Of a stretch of DNA of 64,000 nucleotides, positions 16,199 through 24,902 are shown in pieces (position 1 is the first letter of the stretch; every line of letters begins with the position of its first letter). Below the pieces are notes generated by a model. That model made no database searches, was not told where the DNA came from, and saw nothing but the letters and a program-made list of their open reading frames with translations. The position numbers and the translations under genes were made by a program. This DNA is from Prescottella subtropica. GTDB taxonomy: Bacteria; Actinomycetota; Actinomycetes; Mycobacteriales; Mycobacteriaceae. The stretch is from the NCBI RefSeq assembly GCF_005434945.1, contig NZ_SKCH01000005.1, forward strand, positions 124,001-188,000, in the 5' to 3' direction.

Positions 16199-17686
16199 AC
16201 GCCCACCCCACACACCGACCCACCCTTCGCCGCGCTCCACGAAACCCACACCGGCGCGGTGCTCCTCCTCGGCGACCGCGTCTACAAGATCAAAAAACCC
16301 GTCCGCACCGGCTTCCTCGACTTCCGCGACCGCGCCACCCGCGACGCCGTCTGCACCCGCGAAACCGAACTCGGCCGCCGCCTCGCCCCCGACGTCTACC
16401 TCGGCGTCACCCACCTCACCGACCCCGCCACCGGCGACCACGAACCCCTCGTCGTCATGGCCCGCATGCCCGAACACACCCGCCTGTCCACCCTCGCCGA
16501 CACCGAACCCGACCCCCTCCCGGCAGTACACGCCATCGCCGACCGCATCGCCGCCTTCCACGCCACCGCCGACCGCGGCCCCCACATCGACATCGAAGGC
16601 ACCGCCACCGCCCTCCACCGCCGCTGGCAGGACAACCTCCACGAAACCCGCCACCTCGACCAACACCTCCTCGACCCCGACCGCCTCGACCGCCTCGACC
16701 ACCACGTCACCCGCTACCTCGACGGACGCACCCACCTCTTCGACGACCGCATCACCGACCACCGCATCATCGACGGCCACGGTGACCTCCTCGCCGACGA
16801 CATCTTCTGCCTCCCCGACGGCCCCCGCATCCTCGACTGCCTCGAATTCGACGACCACCTCCGCTACCTCGACGGACTCGACGACATCGCCTGCCTCGCC
16901 ATGGACCTCGAACACCTCGGCCACCCCGACCTCGCCGACGCCCTGCTCACCCGCTACACCACCGCCACCGACGACCCCGCCCCCGCATCACTACGCCACC
17001 ACTACATCGCCTACCGCGCCTTCATGCGCGCCAAAGTCGACTGCATCCGCTACCTCCAAGGCCACACCACCTCCGCCGCCGACGCCCTCCACCACACCGA
17101 CCTCACCGAACACCACCTGAACCTCGCCACCGTCCGCCTCGCCCTCGTCGGCGGACCACCCGCCACCGGAAAATCCACCGTCGCCCGCGCCCTCGCCGCC
17201 CGCACCGGCGCCACCCTCCTCTCCAGCGACACCCTCCGCCGCACCATGTTCACCGACCAACGCCGCACCGACCCCCACCCCGCATACCGCACCGGCCGCT
17301 ACAGCCCCGACGCCACCGACCGCGTCTACCGCACCCTGCTCGACCAGGCCCGACACCACCTGCAGCGGGGAACGTCCGTCGTCCTCGACGCCTCCTTCAC
17401 GGACCCCCGCCACCGCCGCCACGCCACCGACCTCGCCGACGACACCCACACCGACCTCGTGCAACTCCGCTGCACCGCACCACCGGACGTCATCGAACAC
17501 CGACTGCACGAACGAGCCGGGGGAGACCACGACTCCGAAGCCACCCCCGACATCGCCCGCGCCCTGGCCGCCCACACCACCCCCTGGCCCGACGCCACCA
17601 CACTCGACACCACCGGAGACGACGCCGTCCCCACCGCCCTCACCCACTGGAACCGACCCCACCGCACACCCGAGGAGGCACCGTGA
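16199..17686 (+). CDS. APH-like/P-loop kinase fusion protein, probable ACG start
   Basis: A protein of about 495 residues. The N-terminal part resembles the aminoglycoside phosphotransferase/HipA-like fold: DRVYKIKKPVRTGFLDF, then IIDGHGDLLADDIFCL (catalytic loop) and ILDCLEFDDHLRYLD. The C-terminal part is a P-loop kinase with Walker A GGPPATGKSTVARAL and SSDTLRR. The first standard start is GTG at 16259, but the frame before it already encodes conserved-looking sequence (PPFAALHETHTGAV). A textbook ribosome site (GGGAGGTGA, 16186-16194) is followed by ACG at 16199, suggesting an ACG start or an ATG lost by one base change. It overlaps the next gene by 4 bases. Confidence 0.8.
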   Translation, partial: TPTPHTDPPFAALHETHTGAVLLLGDRVYKIKKPVRTGFLDFRDRATRDAVCTRETELGRRLAPDVYLGVTHLTDPATGDHEPLVVMARMPEHTRLSTLADTEPDPLPAVHAIADRIAAFHATADRGPHIDIEGTATALHRRWQDNLHETRHLDQHLLDPDRLDRLDHHVTRYLDGRTHLFDDRITDHRIIDGHGDLLADDIFCLPDGPRILDCLEFDDHLRYLDGLDDIACLAMDLEHLGHPDLADALLTRYTTATDDPAPASLRHHYIAYRAFMRAKVDCIRYLQGHTTSAADALHHTDLTEHHLNLATVRLALVGGPPATGKSTVARALAARTGATLLSSDTLRRTMFTDQRRTDPHPAYRTGRYSPDATDRVYRTLLDQARHHLQRGTSVVLDASFTDPRHRRHATDLADDTHTDLVQLRCTAPPDVIEHRLHERAGGDHDSEATPDIARALAAHTTPWPDATTLDTTGDDAVPTALTHWNRPHRTPEEAP

Positions 17687-18597
17687 CCGCCCCCCGCGCA
17701 CCGATCGTCGTCGGCGTCGACGGCTCCGACACCGCCCGCGCCGCCGTCGCCTGGGCCGCCCACGCCGCACACCTGCACGAACGCCCCCTGCGCATCGTCT
17801 CCGCCCTCGGCGCCCCCACCCCGTACGGCGACGGCATCCGCCTACCGCAGAGCTACTTCGTCGACCGCGACCGCGCCGTCCACACCTACCTCGACGACGC
17901 CGCCCACATCGCCCGCACCGAAGCCCCCGACATCGACACCACCACCGACGTCCTCGAGGGCCCGGCCCGACCCGCCCTCCTCGACGCCGCCTCCTCCGCC
18001 CACCTGATCGTCGTCGGCAGCAGGGGACTGGGCCGGGTCACCGCCGCCCTCGCCGGCTCCGTGGCCGTCGCCCTGACCGCCCACGCGCACTGTCCCGTCG
18101 TCGTCGTCCGCAACCGGGCGGTCCCGGTCGTCGGCGATGTCCTCGTCGGCGTCGACGGCACCGACAACAGCCGACCCGCCCTGGCCGCCGCCTTCGACGA
18201 GGCGACGCTGCGCGGCCGCACCCTGGCCGCCGTCCACACATGGTCACCGCTGTCGATGTCCACCGCGTTCGACGACCAACTGGATCTGCCGTGGGACGAG
18301 GTGGAGGTCGCCGAACAGGCCGTCCTCGCGGAGAGCCTCGCCGGCTGGACCGACCGCTATCCGGACACCCCGGTCACCCGAGCCGTGGTGCGCGGCAACA
18401 CCGCCGCAATCCTGAGCGAACGGTCCGTCGACGCGGAACTGCTGGTCGTCGGCAGCCACGGGCGCGGTGGGTTCGCCGGCATGCTCCTCGGATCCACCAG
18501 CACGACGCTGCTGCACACGGTGTCGTGCCCGCTGATGATCGTGCGCACGACATCCGGGCGGCCACACACCGCCGATCAATACGTCACTGTGACGTAA
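17683..18597 (+). CDS. Universal stress protein with two UspA domains
   Basis: A 304-residue protein with two tandem UspA domains, about 1-150 and 155-295. Each has the ATP-binding signature: VGVDGSDTARAAV with VVGSRGLGRVTAALAGSVA in the first, and VGVDGTDNSRPAL with VVGSHGRGGFAGMLLGSTS in the second. These are G-2x-G-9x-G-type motifs, so both halves should bind ATP. The GTG start overlaps the kinase stop (GTGA), so the two are coupled. In mycobacteria similar proteins are induced by hypoxia. The last codons run through a perfect palindrome at 18580-18596. Confidence 0.88.
   Translation: MTAPRAPIVVGVDGSDTARAAVAWAAHAAHLHERPLRIVSALGAPTPYGDGIRLPQSYFVDRDRAVHTYLDDAAHIARTEAPDIDTTTDVLEGPARPALLDAASSAHLIVVGSRGLGRVTAALAGSVAVALTAHAHCPVVVVRNRAVPVVGDVLVGVDGTDNSRPALAAAFDEATLRGRTLAAVHTWSPLSMSTAFDDQLDLPWDEVEVAEQAVLAESLAGWTDRYPDTPVTRAVVRGNTAAILSERSVDAELLVVGSHGRGGFAGMLLGSTSTTLLHTVSCPLMIVRTTSGRPHTADQYVTVT
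18580..18596. repeat. Perfect palindrome, copy 1
   Basis: TACGTCACTGTGACGTA is a perfect odd palindrome overlapping the stop region of the universal stress protein gene. CGTCACTGTGACG recurs at 43493-43505 upstream of the second tyrosine recombinase. Confidence 0.5.
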
Positions 18598-18642
18598 TAA
18601 CGGCGGTGAATCGGACATCGGGGAGAGGGTCGCCGCGGCAAT

Positions 18643-18666
18643 CCGGTCCGGTCCGGTCCGGTCCGG
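18643..18666. repeat. CCGGT pentamer tandem repeat
   Basis: Four direct copies of CCGGT followed by CCGG, in a gap with no gene. Confidence 0.7.
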
Positions 18667-18914
18667 GAACGTCGAACCGGATCGACGGACCCGCCGGACC
18701 GGACACCGGCCGTCGGCCACGGAGTCGGTCGACGCACGGCACAGCCGACGCCTTCGCTGCGGCGCACACCGCGACGGCCCGGAACAGTCGGCCGAGCCGA
18801 TGACCGGACGGCAGCGTCGTCAGTCGACCGATACGAACCCGCGCCGACGACCGAGCCGAGGTCCGGATCGCCGTGAACCGGCCACGGCTGCAGCACGTTT
18901 CCCCAGGTCACCAT

Positions 18915-18942
18915 TTCGCCGATAATCCACATTATGTCAAGT
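18915..18942. other. dif: dif-like chromosome dimer resolution site
   Basis: A 28-bp site with two 11-bp arms, TTCGCCGATAA and TTATGTCAAGT, around a 6-bp centre TCCACA. It fits every position of the actinobacterial dif consensus as I remember it (TTSRCCGATAAT, two variable bases, ACATTATGTCAAGT). It is AT-rich in a GC-rich, gene-free region, and base composition of the flanks inverts across it. XerC and XerD would recombine the site under FtsK control to resolve chromosome dimers. The match is from memory and not from a search. Confidence 0.85.
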
Positions 18943-19044
18943 AGCGGAGATCGGACCCACCCCCGAGACGTCGGAGCAGCCGGGGTGCACGCACTCCGCG
19001 TCTCACCCCTCGGGTCACCGCATCCACGACGCCGCGCGCATCCT

Positions 19045-19094
19045 GGTGTCCCGCGCGCACTGTCGGGCGCGCGGGACGTCGACTCGCGCGCAGC
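19045..19094 (-). repeat. GC-rich palindromic repeat, copy 2
   Basis: The inverted counterpart of 3215-3264. Arms GTCCCGCGCGC and GCGCGCGGGAC enclose a short loop, and the adjacent GCTGCGCGCGAGT stretch is shared. Confidence 0.6.
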
Positions 19095-19255
19095 AACCCC
19101 CGATCCGGGCGGTCCGCACGGCGTCCGGCTCAGCACCGGCGTCGACGATCGGTCTCTGGCGATCGGCCGGCGCGGCGCAGTATCCGGCGGCGGATCGCCG
19201 ATGAACCACCGAACACGTCGGCATGCCGGTGCGTCGTGCCAGGTATGCGTGTCGT

Positions 19256-19287
19256 GCGACATCGCGACATCGCGACATCGCGACATC
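19256..19287. repeat. GCGACATC octamer, four tandem copies
   Basis: Four head-to-tail copies of GCGACATC, too short and too regular for CRISPR. It lies 310 bp from the dif-like site. Confidence 0.7.
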
Positions 19288-19431
19288 GCGGCGGCCGGGT
19301 CGCGGTACCGTGGCCGGCACGGCGGTCACGCTGCCCCGCCCGATCCTCGATCCCGCCCCGCGCCATCGTCATGGATAATGGTGAATATCCATGTCCGCGA
19401 AGATGTTTCGATGCTGCTCCCCGCTCCTGCG

Positions 19432-19665
19432 TCATGCCCGGTCGACGAGTTGCTCGTGTCCGGCGGCGCGCGCACAGCTGGCGCAGCAGAAGATACGACT
19501 CGCATCCTCGACGCCGTGCCCGAGGATGCGGCACCCGCAGTGCGCGCAGATCGGGGCCATCGCATGGGCCGCGCACTCGAAACTGTCGAACGTCCCGCGC
19601 CGGTCCCCCATGATCACCGTGAACGCCTTGTCGTAGTCGTTCCCGCAGGTTTCACAGGTCGACAC
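19432..19665 (-). CDS. Small Cys-rich (zinc/metallothionein-like) protein
   Basis: A 77-residue protein from GTG at 19665, preceded by GAGGAGG. Nine Cys and several His occur in pairs: TCETCGNDY, DSFECAAHAM, PICAHCGCRI and IFCCASCARA. This suits two zinc sites of treble-clef or metallothionein type. FDSFECAAHA resembles the FSLPxCAxHA-type pattern of small actinobacterial metal-binding proteins. The role may be metal storage or nucleic acid contact; not decided. It is the only protein gene between dif and the recombinase. Confidence 0.75.
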   Translation of the reverse strand: MSTCETCGNDYDKAFTVIMGDRRGTFDSFECAAHAMAPICAHCGCRILGHGVEDASRIFCCASCARAAGHEQLVDRA

Positions 19666-19769
19666 CGTGCACCTCCTCGCCCGGCGCCGGCCCCGGCGGC
19701 CGGCGCAACTCCTATGGCGGGTACCCCGCGGGCCGCTACGGAAAACCGCACCGACCCGGAAACGTGAAA

Positions 19770-19801
19770 GGCCAGGCACACGTCGGGGGGTGTGCCTGGC
19801 C
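19770..19801. terminator. 12-bp perfect hairpin
   Basis: Arms GGCCAGGCACAC and GTGTGCCTGGCC are exact and extended by outer TGAAA and TTTCA. It could act in either direction between the Cys-rich gene and the recombinase. Confidence 0.55.
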
Positions 19802-19912
19802 GATTTCAAGGTACGAGATCGGGCAGGTGCGGGCAAAGCCGAAAGAGGGTGAATTCGAGGGTGAACCGGGCGTGCACTCCCCCGGCGCCGTTTCACACCC
19901 GACTCGTACCCG

Positions 19913-19946
19913 GCGCCCGATCCGGGCCGTGGGCCGGATCGGGCGC
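19913..19946. repeat. 13-bp perfect inverted repeat before the recombinase gene
   Basis: Arms GCGCCCGATCCGG and CCGGATCGGGCGC around an 8-base loop, 66 bp before the recombinase start. It may be a regulatory stem or a recombinase-related site. Confidence 0.5.
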
Positions 19947-20011
19947 TATAGACTGCCCGAAGAACTCGAACACATGTGCTGGTGCCGGGCGGTGCCGGTG
20001 GAAGGACGGGC

Positions 20012-21037
20012 GTGAGCGACGATCGACGGCTACTCGACGCCTGGTTCGAGGAGTTCCTGCTGCACCGGAGTACCGCGAAGCCGTCGCCGCACACGATCAA
20101 GGCGTACCGGCAGGATTTTGCGGGGATCGGCCGGTATCTCGCGGAGACGGCAGGGGTTCCGGAGTCGTCGCTGCCGGTGCAGGTGATCACGAAGCCGGCG
20201 ATGCAGCAGGCGTTCGCGGCGTTCGCCGCGACGCACGAGGTGGCGTCGATCCGGCGGTGCTGGTCGACGTGGAACACGCTGTGCGATTTCCTGTTCGCGG
20301 TCGATGCGATCGTGGCGAATCCGATGTCGGCGGTGCTGCGGCCGAAGGCGCCGAAGCGGATTCCCAAGGCGTTGCCGTCGGATGCGGTGGTGCGGTTGAT
20401 CGGCACGTTGCAGGAGGACGACACCGACGGGGTCCGGCCGTGGGGGGAACGGGATTTCGCGATCATCCTGACGGCGCTGTTGACGGGGATGCGGTCGTCG
20501 GAGTTGATCTCGGTGAACATCGGTGACATCCGGGGCGGGGACGCGGGTGCGGGTCGGGTGATCCTGGTGCGAGGTAAGGGCAGCAAGGATCGGGTGGCGA
20601 CGGCGGAGCCGGCGTTGGTGGCGGCGTTGACCGGGTATCTGGAGTCGCGGGTCGACCGGTTCCCGGGTGCGGTGAAGCGGCGGGTGCCGGCGGGGGCGTC
20701 GGCGTGGCAGTTCTTCCGGGCGTCGGATCCGTTGTTCGTGGGGGCGGACGGGGAGCGGATCACGCGGGGGACGTTGCAGTATCGGGTGTTGCGGGCGTAT
20801 CGGCGGGCGGGGATCAACGGGGAGCGGGCGAAGGGTGCGTTGACGCATCAGTTCCGGCATACGTTCGCGACGAACATGGCGGACGAGAACGTCAGTATCT
20901 TCACGTTGATGCGGATGTTGGGGCACGAGTCGATGAATACGACGCAGGTGTACACCGAGGGTGCGGGTACCGGCGTTCGGGAAGCGGCGGCCCGAAATCC
21001 GCTGTATCGGCTGCTGGACGGCCCGGGTTCCCGCTGA
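20012..21037 (+). CDS. XerC/XerD-like tyrosine recombinase next to dif
   Basis: A 341-residue tyrosine recombinase from GTG at 20012. The N-terminal SAM-like core-binding domain (residues 8-110, with PSPHTIKAYRQDF) is followed by the catalytic domain: Arg161 (TGMRSSEL), the beta-hairpin Lys in RGKGSKDR, His279-x2-Arg282 (THQFRHTFAT), His305 (MLGHESMNTT) and nucleophile Tyr314 (TQVYTEG). All catalytic residues are present. Its distance of 1.1 kb from the dif-like site is striking, because housekeeping xerC and xerD normally lie elsewhere. It could act at dif or belong to an element that used dif for entry. Confidence 0.88.
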   Translation: MSDDRRLLDAWFEEFLLHRSTAKPSPHTIKAYRQDFAGIGRYLAETAGVPESSLPVQVITKPAMQQAFAAFAATHEVASIRRCWSTWNTLCDFLFAVDAIVANPMSAVLRPKAPKRIPKALPSDAVVRLIGTLQEDDTDGVRPWGERDFAIILTALLTGMRSSELISVNIGDIRGGDAGAGRVILVRGKGSKDRVATAEPALVAALTGYLESRVDRFPGAVKRRVPAGASAWQFFRASDPLFVGADGERITRGTLQYRVLRAYRRAGINGERAKGALTHQFRHTFATNMADENVSIFTLMRMLGHESMNTTQVYTEGAGTGVREAAARNPLYRLLDGPGSR

Positions 21038-21323
21038 GTGGGAGGAATTCGGCGTATGTTTGTTTGTGACCCGCGCGACATGACCTGCAGAAACGTGTCA
21101 TAATCGCTGGTCGTTGCCATTTCGCCAGGTCGGGTCCAGTCCCACTGAGTGCAACTGCCGTCCAGTGTTGGAATAGTGAGTTGCCACACTGTGACCTACG
21201 AAACAGGGGCATCGCTCACCGTCGTGGTGTCCCGTCGTGGACGCGACGATCTCGATGTCCACAGGACCCACCCGCACCACCGGCCCGTCGACAGGGCCGT
21301 CGAGAGTCTGGACAACTACTTCA

Positions 21324-22766
21324 GTGACTACTACGGCAGATACTCGCGCCGAGGGCACCGCCCCGGCGCGCGGTCGGTTCAACCGCAAGCGCCCCGCGTG
21401 GGTGATCATCACCGTGCTGATGCTGGTCGAGGTCATCAGTGCGTTCGAGACGTCGATGGTGTACGCCGCGCTTCCGACGTTCATCAAGGAATTCGACAGC
21501 GATGCGGCGACGGTGGGGTGGGCCGTCACCGCGTTCCTGTTGGTGGCGGCGGCGTCGGCCGCGGTGTGCGGCCGTCTCGGCGACATGTACGGCCGGGAGC
21601 GGGTGCTCGTGGTCCTGCTCGGTGCGGCGGCGCTCGGGTCGATCGTCAGTGCGGTCGGTGACAGCATCGGCAGCATCATCGTCGGCCGGGCGATCCAGGG
21701 TGTGGCGGGTGCGATCCTGCCGCTGTGCATCGGGTTGGCGCGGGAGCATCTGCCGGCGGTGAAGGTGCCGGTGGCGGTTGCGGTGATCTCGGGTTCTGCG
21801 GTGGCGGCGGGTTCGGCGTCGCTGCTGGTGGCCGGTGTGATGATCGATCACGCGAGCTGGCACATGATCTTCGCGGTGGCTGCGGTGTATGCGCTGCTGG
21901 TGTTGGCGCTGGTGGTGTTCGTGTTGCCGTGGCGGCGTCCGGTGGGGACGACGCAGAAGGTCGACTATGTGGGCACGATCGCGTTCGCTCCGGCGATCGC
22001 GGCAGTGCTGCTGGGTATCAACAAGTCCGGCGCGTGGGGGTGGACGGATCCGCGGACGTTGGGTCTGGTCGTCGGCGGTCTGCTGGTGCTGGTGCTGTGG
22101 GTGCTGTGGGAGTTGCGGGTGACCGATCCGATCGTGAACGTGCGGATGTTCACGGATCGTAAGGTGGCGTTGACGATGCTGGCGACGATCGCGATCGCGG
22201 TCGGTCCGCTGGGTATCAGCACGATGATCATTCCGATGATCCTGCAGTCGCCGACGACGGCGCCGTTCGGTCTGGGGATCTCGGCGACGAATGCGGGTTG
22301 GTTGTCGTTCGTCGGGTCGATGTTCGGTTTCGTGTGCACGCCGCTCAGTGGCCGGATTTCGCGGGCGGTCGGGTCGCGGGCGTCGATGCTGTTGGGTACC
22401 GGTCTGTTCACGATTTCGAGTGCGATGCTGATCGTGTTCCACGATTCGGTGATCGGGATGGTCGCGATGATCATCACGGTGTCGATCGGTTCGGCGTTCA
22501 CGTTCACGGCGTTGCCGAACCTGATCGTGGAGGCGGTGCCGGAGAGCAACACCAGTGAGGCGACGGGGACGAATTCGGTGCTGCGGACCGGTGGTCAGGG
22601 CATCGGCACGTCGATCGCGACGATGCTGCTGGCGTCGTCTGCGTTGACGATGGGCGGGGCGCCGTCGGTGTCGGGTCTGAACACGGTGGCGACGATGATG
22701 GTGGTGTTGGGTCTGGTGACGTTCGGGTTCACGCTGATGATCCGTCGGGGCCGGGTCGACGTGTAG
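21324..22766 (+). CDS. MFS transporter (14-TM, DHA2 drug:H+ antiporter type)
   Basis: A transporter of about 480 residues with 12-14 predicted membrane segments. Motif A appears as CGRLGDMYGRERVLVV, and FETSMVYAALPTFIKEF matches the first-helix pattern of DHA2 exporters. GGQGIGTSIATMLL near the C-terminus is also typical. Substrates of such pumps vary widely. The start is uncertain: GTG at 21237, ATG at 21255 and GTG at 21324 are in frame and none has a good ribosome site. I chose 21324 because upstream codons are poorly biased and the first helix then lies near residue 25. A terminator follows at 22785. Confidence 0.8.
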   Translation: MTTTADTRAEGTAPARGRFNRKRPAWVIITVLMLVEVISAFETSMVYAALPTFIKEFDSDAATVGWAVTAFLLVAAASAAVCGRLGDMYGRERVLVVLLGAAALGSIVSAVGDSIGSIIVGRAIQGVAGAILPLCIGLAREHLPAVKVPVAVAVISGSAVAAGSASLLVAGVMIDHASWHMIFAVAAVYALLVLALVVFVLPWRRPVGTTQKVDYVGTIAFAPAIAAVLLGINKSGAWGWTDPRTLGLVVGGLLVLVLWVLWELRVTDPIVNVRMFTDRKVALTMLATIAIAVGPLGISTMIIPMILQSPTTAPFGLGISATNAGWLSFVGSMFGFVCTPLSGRISRAVGSRASMLLGTGLFTISSAMLIVFHDSVIGMVAMIITVSIGSAFTFTALPNLIVEAVPESNTSEATGTNSVLRTGGQGIGTSIATMLLASSALTMGGAPSVSGLNTVATMMVVLGLVTFGFTLMIRRGRVDV

Positions 22767-22784
22767 TCGGCGGTATTCCTCGGG

Positions 22785-22822
22785 AAGAGGGGTGGTGGGG
22801 TTGTCCCGCCGCCCCTCTTTTC
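22785..22822 (+). terminator. Rho-independent terminator after the MFS gene
   Basis: Arms AAGAGGGGTGGTGGG and CCCGCCGCCCCTCTT form a long stem followed by TTTT. Confidence 0.8.
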
Positions 22823-22915
22823 GTGTGTCCGGGGTCCGGTTCGGTGGGACGGGTGGGCGTGGGGCGGTTACCGTGGCAGGGTCGGCTCGTTTCGTCGAGT
22901 GTCGAGGAGCGCGCA

Positions 22916-24307
22916 ATGGGTTCTCCGGGTTCTCCCTCCCCTGCCCCGCATCGCCATCGTGTGGTGGTGATCGGTTCCGGTTTCGGGGGGTTGTTCGCGA
23001 CGCAGGCCCTGAAGCGGGCGGACGTGGATGTCACGGTGGTGGCGCGGACGACGCATCATCTGTTCCAGCCGTTGCTGTATCAGGTGGCGACGGGGATTCT
23101 GTCGGTCGGTGACATCGCGCCGGCGACGCGCTTGGTGTTGCGGAAGCAGAAGAACGCCGAGGTGTTGCTCGGGGATGTGGAGACGATCGATCTGGCGGCG
23201 CGGACGGTGACGTCGCGGCTGTTGGATCGGGTGACGGTGACCGAGTTCGATTCGTTGATCGTGGCGGCGGGGGCGGGTCAGTCGTATTTCGGGAACGATC
23301 ATTTCGCGGAGTTCGCGCCGGGGATGAAGACGATCGACGATGCGTTGGAGTTGCGGGGCCGGATTCTGGGGTCGTTCGAGCAGGCGGAGTTGTCGGACGA
23401 TCCGGCGGAGCGGGCGCGGTTGTTGACGTTCGTGGTGGTCGGGGCGGGTCCGACGGGTGTGGAGATGGCGGGGCAGATCGCGGAGATGGCGCATCGGACG
23501 CTCAAGGGGGCGTTCCGGCGGATCGATCCGCGGGATGCGCGGGTGATCCTGGTGGACGGGGCGCCGACGGTGTTGCCGGTGTACGGGGGGAAGTTGAGCC
23601 GGAAGGCGGCGGAGCGGCTCGAGAAGATCGGGGTGGAGATCCAGCCGAATGTGATGGTGACCGGTGTCGATGTGGACGGGTTGACGGTCAAGCATCAGGA
23701 CGGCACCGAGTCTCGGATCGAGGCGCAGTGCAAGGTGTGGTCTGCGGGGGTGCAGGCGAGTCCGTTGGGCCGGCAGTTGGGTGAGCAGTCGGGGGCGGAG
23801 GTGGATCGGGCGGGTCGGGTGCATGTGCTGCCGGATCTGTCGTTGCCGGGGTATCCGCAGGTGTTCGTGATCGGCGACATGATGGCGTTGGACAAGTTGC
23901 CGGGGTTGGCGCAGGTGGCGATGCAGGGCGGGAGGTATGCGGCCGAGCAGATCCGGGCGGGTGTGAAGGCGGCACGGTCGGGTGCGGTGCCGGCGGAGCG
24001 GGCGCCGTTCCACTATTTCGACAAGGGGTCGATGGCGACGGTGTCGCGGCACAATGCGGTCGCGAAGATCGGGAAGTTGGAGATCAGCGGGTTCCTGGGG
24101 TGGGTGGTGTGGCTGGTGATCCACCTGATGTATCTGATCGGGTTCCGGAGTCGGTTGTCGACGATGATCTCGTGGACGGTGTCGTTCCTGGGGCGGGGGC
24201 GGGCGCAGATGGCGTCGACGGAGCAGCAGGTGTTCGCGCGGAACGCGCTCGATGCGTTGCAGGAGCATCGAGCGCGTCCCGACGGCGAGTCGCGGGAGGC
24301 GGGCTGA
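22916..24307 (+). CDS. ndh: Type II NADH dehydrogenase (NDH-2)
   Basis: A 463-residue flavoprotein from ATG at 22916 with GAGGAG upstream. The FAD site is VVVIGSGFGGLFATQAL, the NADH site FVVVGAGPTGVEMAGQI, and the C-terminal FAD motif VFVIGDMMAL; QPLLYQVATGILS is the quinone/flavin segment typical of NDH-2. The C-terminus has an amphipathic and hydrophobic stretch (WVVWLVIHLMYLIGF) for membrane attachment. The enzyme passes electrons from NADH to menaquinone without pumping protons and is central to mycobacterial respiration. It converges closely on the thioesterase gene. Confidence 0.93.
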   Translation: MGSPGSPSPAPHRHRVVVIGSGFGGLFATQALKRADVDVTVVARTTHHLFQPLLYQVATGILSVGDIAPATRLVLRKQKNAEVLLGDVETIDLAARTVTSRLLDRVTVTEFDSLIVAAGAGQSYFGNDHFAEFAPGMKTIDDALELRGRILGSFEQAELSDDPAERARLLTFVVVGAGPTGVEMAGQIAEMAHRTLKGAFRRIDPRDARVILVDGAPTVLPVYGGKLSRKAAERLEKIGVEIQPNVMVTGVDVDGLTVKHQDGTESRIEAQCKVWSAGVQASPLGRQLGEQSGAEVDRAGRVHVLPDLSLPGYPQVFVIGDMMALDKLPGLAQVAMQGGRYAAEQIRAGVKAARSGAVPAERAPFHYFDKGSMATVSRHNAVAKIGKLEISGFLGWVVWLVIHLMYLIGFRSRLSTMISWTVSFLGRGRAQMASTEQQVFARNALDALQEHRARPDGESREAG

Positions 24308-24319
24308 CCTGGTTCGGGG

Positions 24320-24775
24320 TCAGTTCGTGCCGAGGGCGGCGGTCTCGGTGATGTTCTGGAGGCGGACCTGGCCGCGGGCGACGATCCGGTCGCGGTCGTC
24401 GGTGATGGTGACGGCCCAGAGTTGTTGGGTGCGGCCGCGGTGGACGGGGGTGGCGTCGGCGGTGAGGATGCCGTCGCGGGCGGCGCGGAGGAAGTCGGTG
24501 TTGTTGTTGACGCCGACGACGTGGCCGCGGTCGCCGAGCCAGAGGCCGGCGGCGATGCTGGCGACGGATTCGATGACGGCGCAGTGGACGCCGCCGTGCA
24601 TGATGCCCCACGGTTGGTAGAGGTCGGGGGTGACCTTCCAGTGGGCGCGGACGTGGTCGCCGCTCAGTTCGGTGTATTCGAGGCCGAGGGCTTCGCCGAA
24701 GCCTTTGTTGAGGAAGGCGTTGACTTCGGTGGGGTCGCCGCCGAGGACGAGTGCGTGTTCTGCGTCGCTGGCCAT
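24320..24775 (-). CDS. PaaI-type hotdog thioesterase
   Basis: A 151-residue hotdog-fold protein from ATG at 24775. The signature GIMHGGVHCAVIESVASIAAGLWL carries the His-Gly-Gly turn and the catalytic acid one helix turn later. VVGVNNNTDFLRAARDGILTADAT and VHRGRTQQLWAVTITD are the following strands. Related enzymes hydrolyse phenylacetyl-CoA, DHNA-CoA or medium-chain acyl-CoA. Its place next to ndh might suggest a menaquinone (DHNA-CoA) role, but this is only a hint. It ends 12 bp from the ndh stop. Confidence 0.8.
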   Translation of the reverse strand: MASDAEHALVLGGDPTEVNAFLNKGFGEALGLEYTELSGDHVRAHWKVTPDLYQPWGIMHGGVHCAVIESVASIAAGLWLGDRGHVVGVNNNTDFLRAARDGILTADATPVHRGRTQQLWAVTITDDRDRIVARGQVRLQNITETAALGTN

Positions 24776-24867
24776 GTGGTGCTCCCTGGGGTGTCGACGG
24801 TGTCTTTCGTCCCATCGTGGGCCACGGGGTGTCCGGGGGTGCGGGCGACCCGCCGTGGGGAAGGATT

Positions 24868-24902
24868 CGGCGGGTTCCGCGCGGTGTGCGCGGAACCCGC
24901 CG
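24868..24902. terminator. 15-bp perfect inverted repeat
   Basis: Arms CGGCGGGTTCCGCGC and GCGCGGAACCCGCCG are exact. It lies upstream of the thioesterase gene, in a 300-bp gap that otherwise shows nothing clear, so it may be a leader hairpin and not a terminator. Confidence 0.4.

Larger units (their letters stand above)
18598..19431. other. Terminus-type intergenic region with repeats and no convincing gene
   Basis: About 830 bp without a frame that looks like protein on either strand. It holds a CCGGT pentamer run (18643-18666), the dif-like site (18915-18942), a GC-rich hairpin repeat (19045-19094) and four tandem GCGACATC octamers (19256-19287). Confidence 0.6.
19666..20011. other. Intergenic region with two large hairpins
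   Basis: About 345 bp containing the hairpins at 19770-19801 and 19913-19946. No coding frame is convincing. The promoter of the recombinase gene should be in its right half. Confidence 0.5.

Noticed and set aside
19256-19287. CRISPR-like array
   Set aside because: Only four contiguous 8-bp units without spacers and no cas genes.
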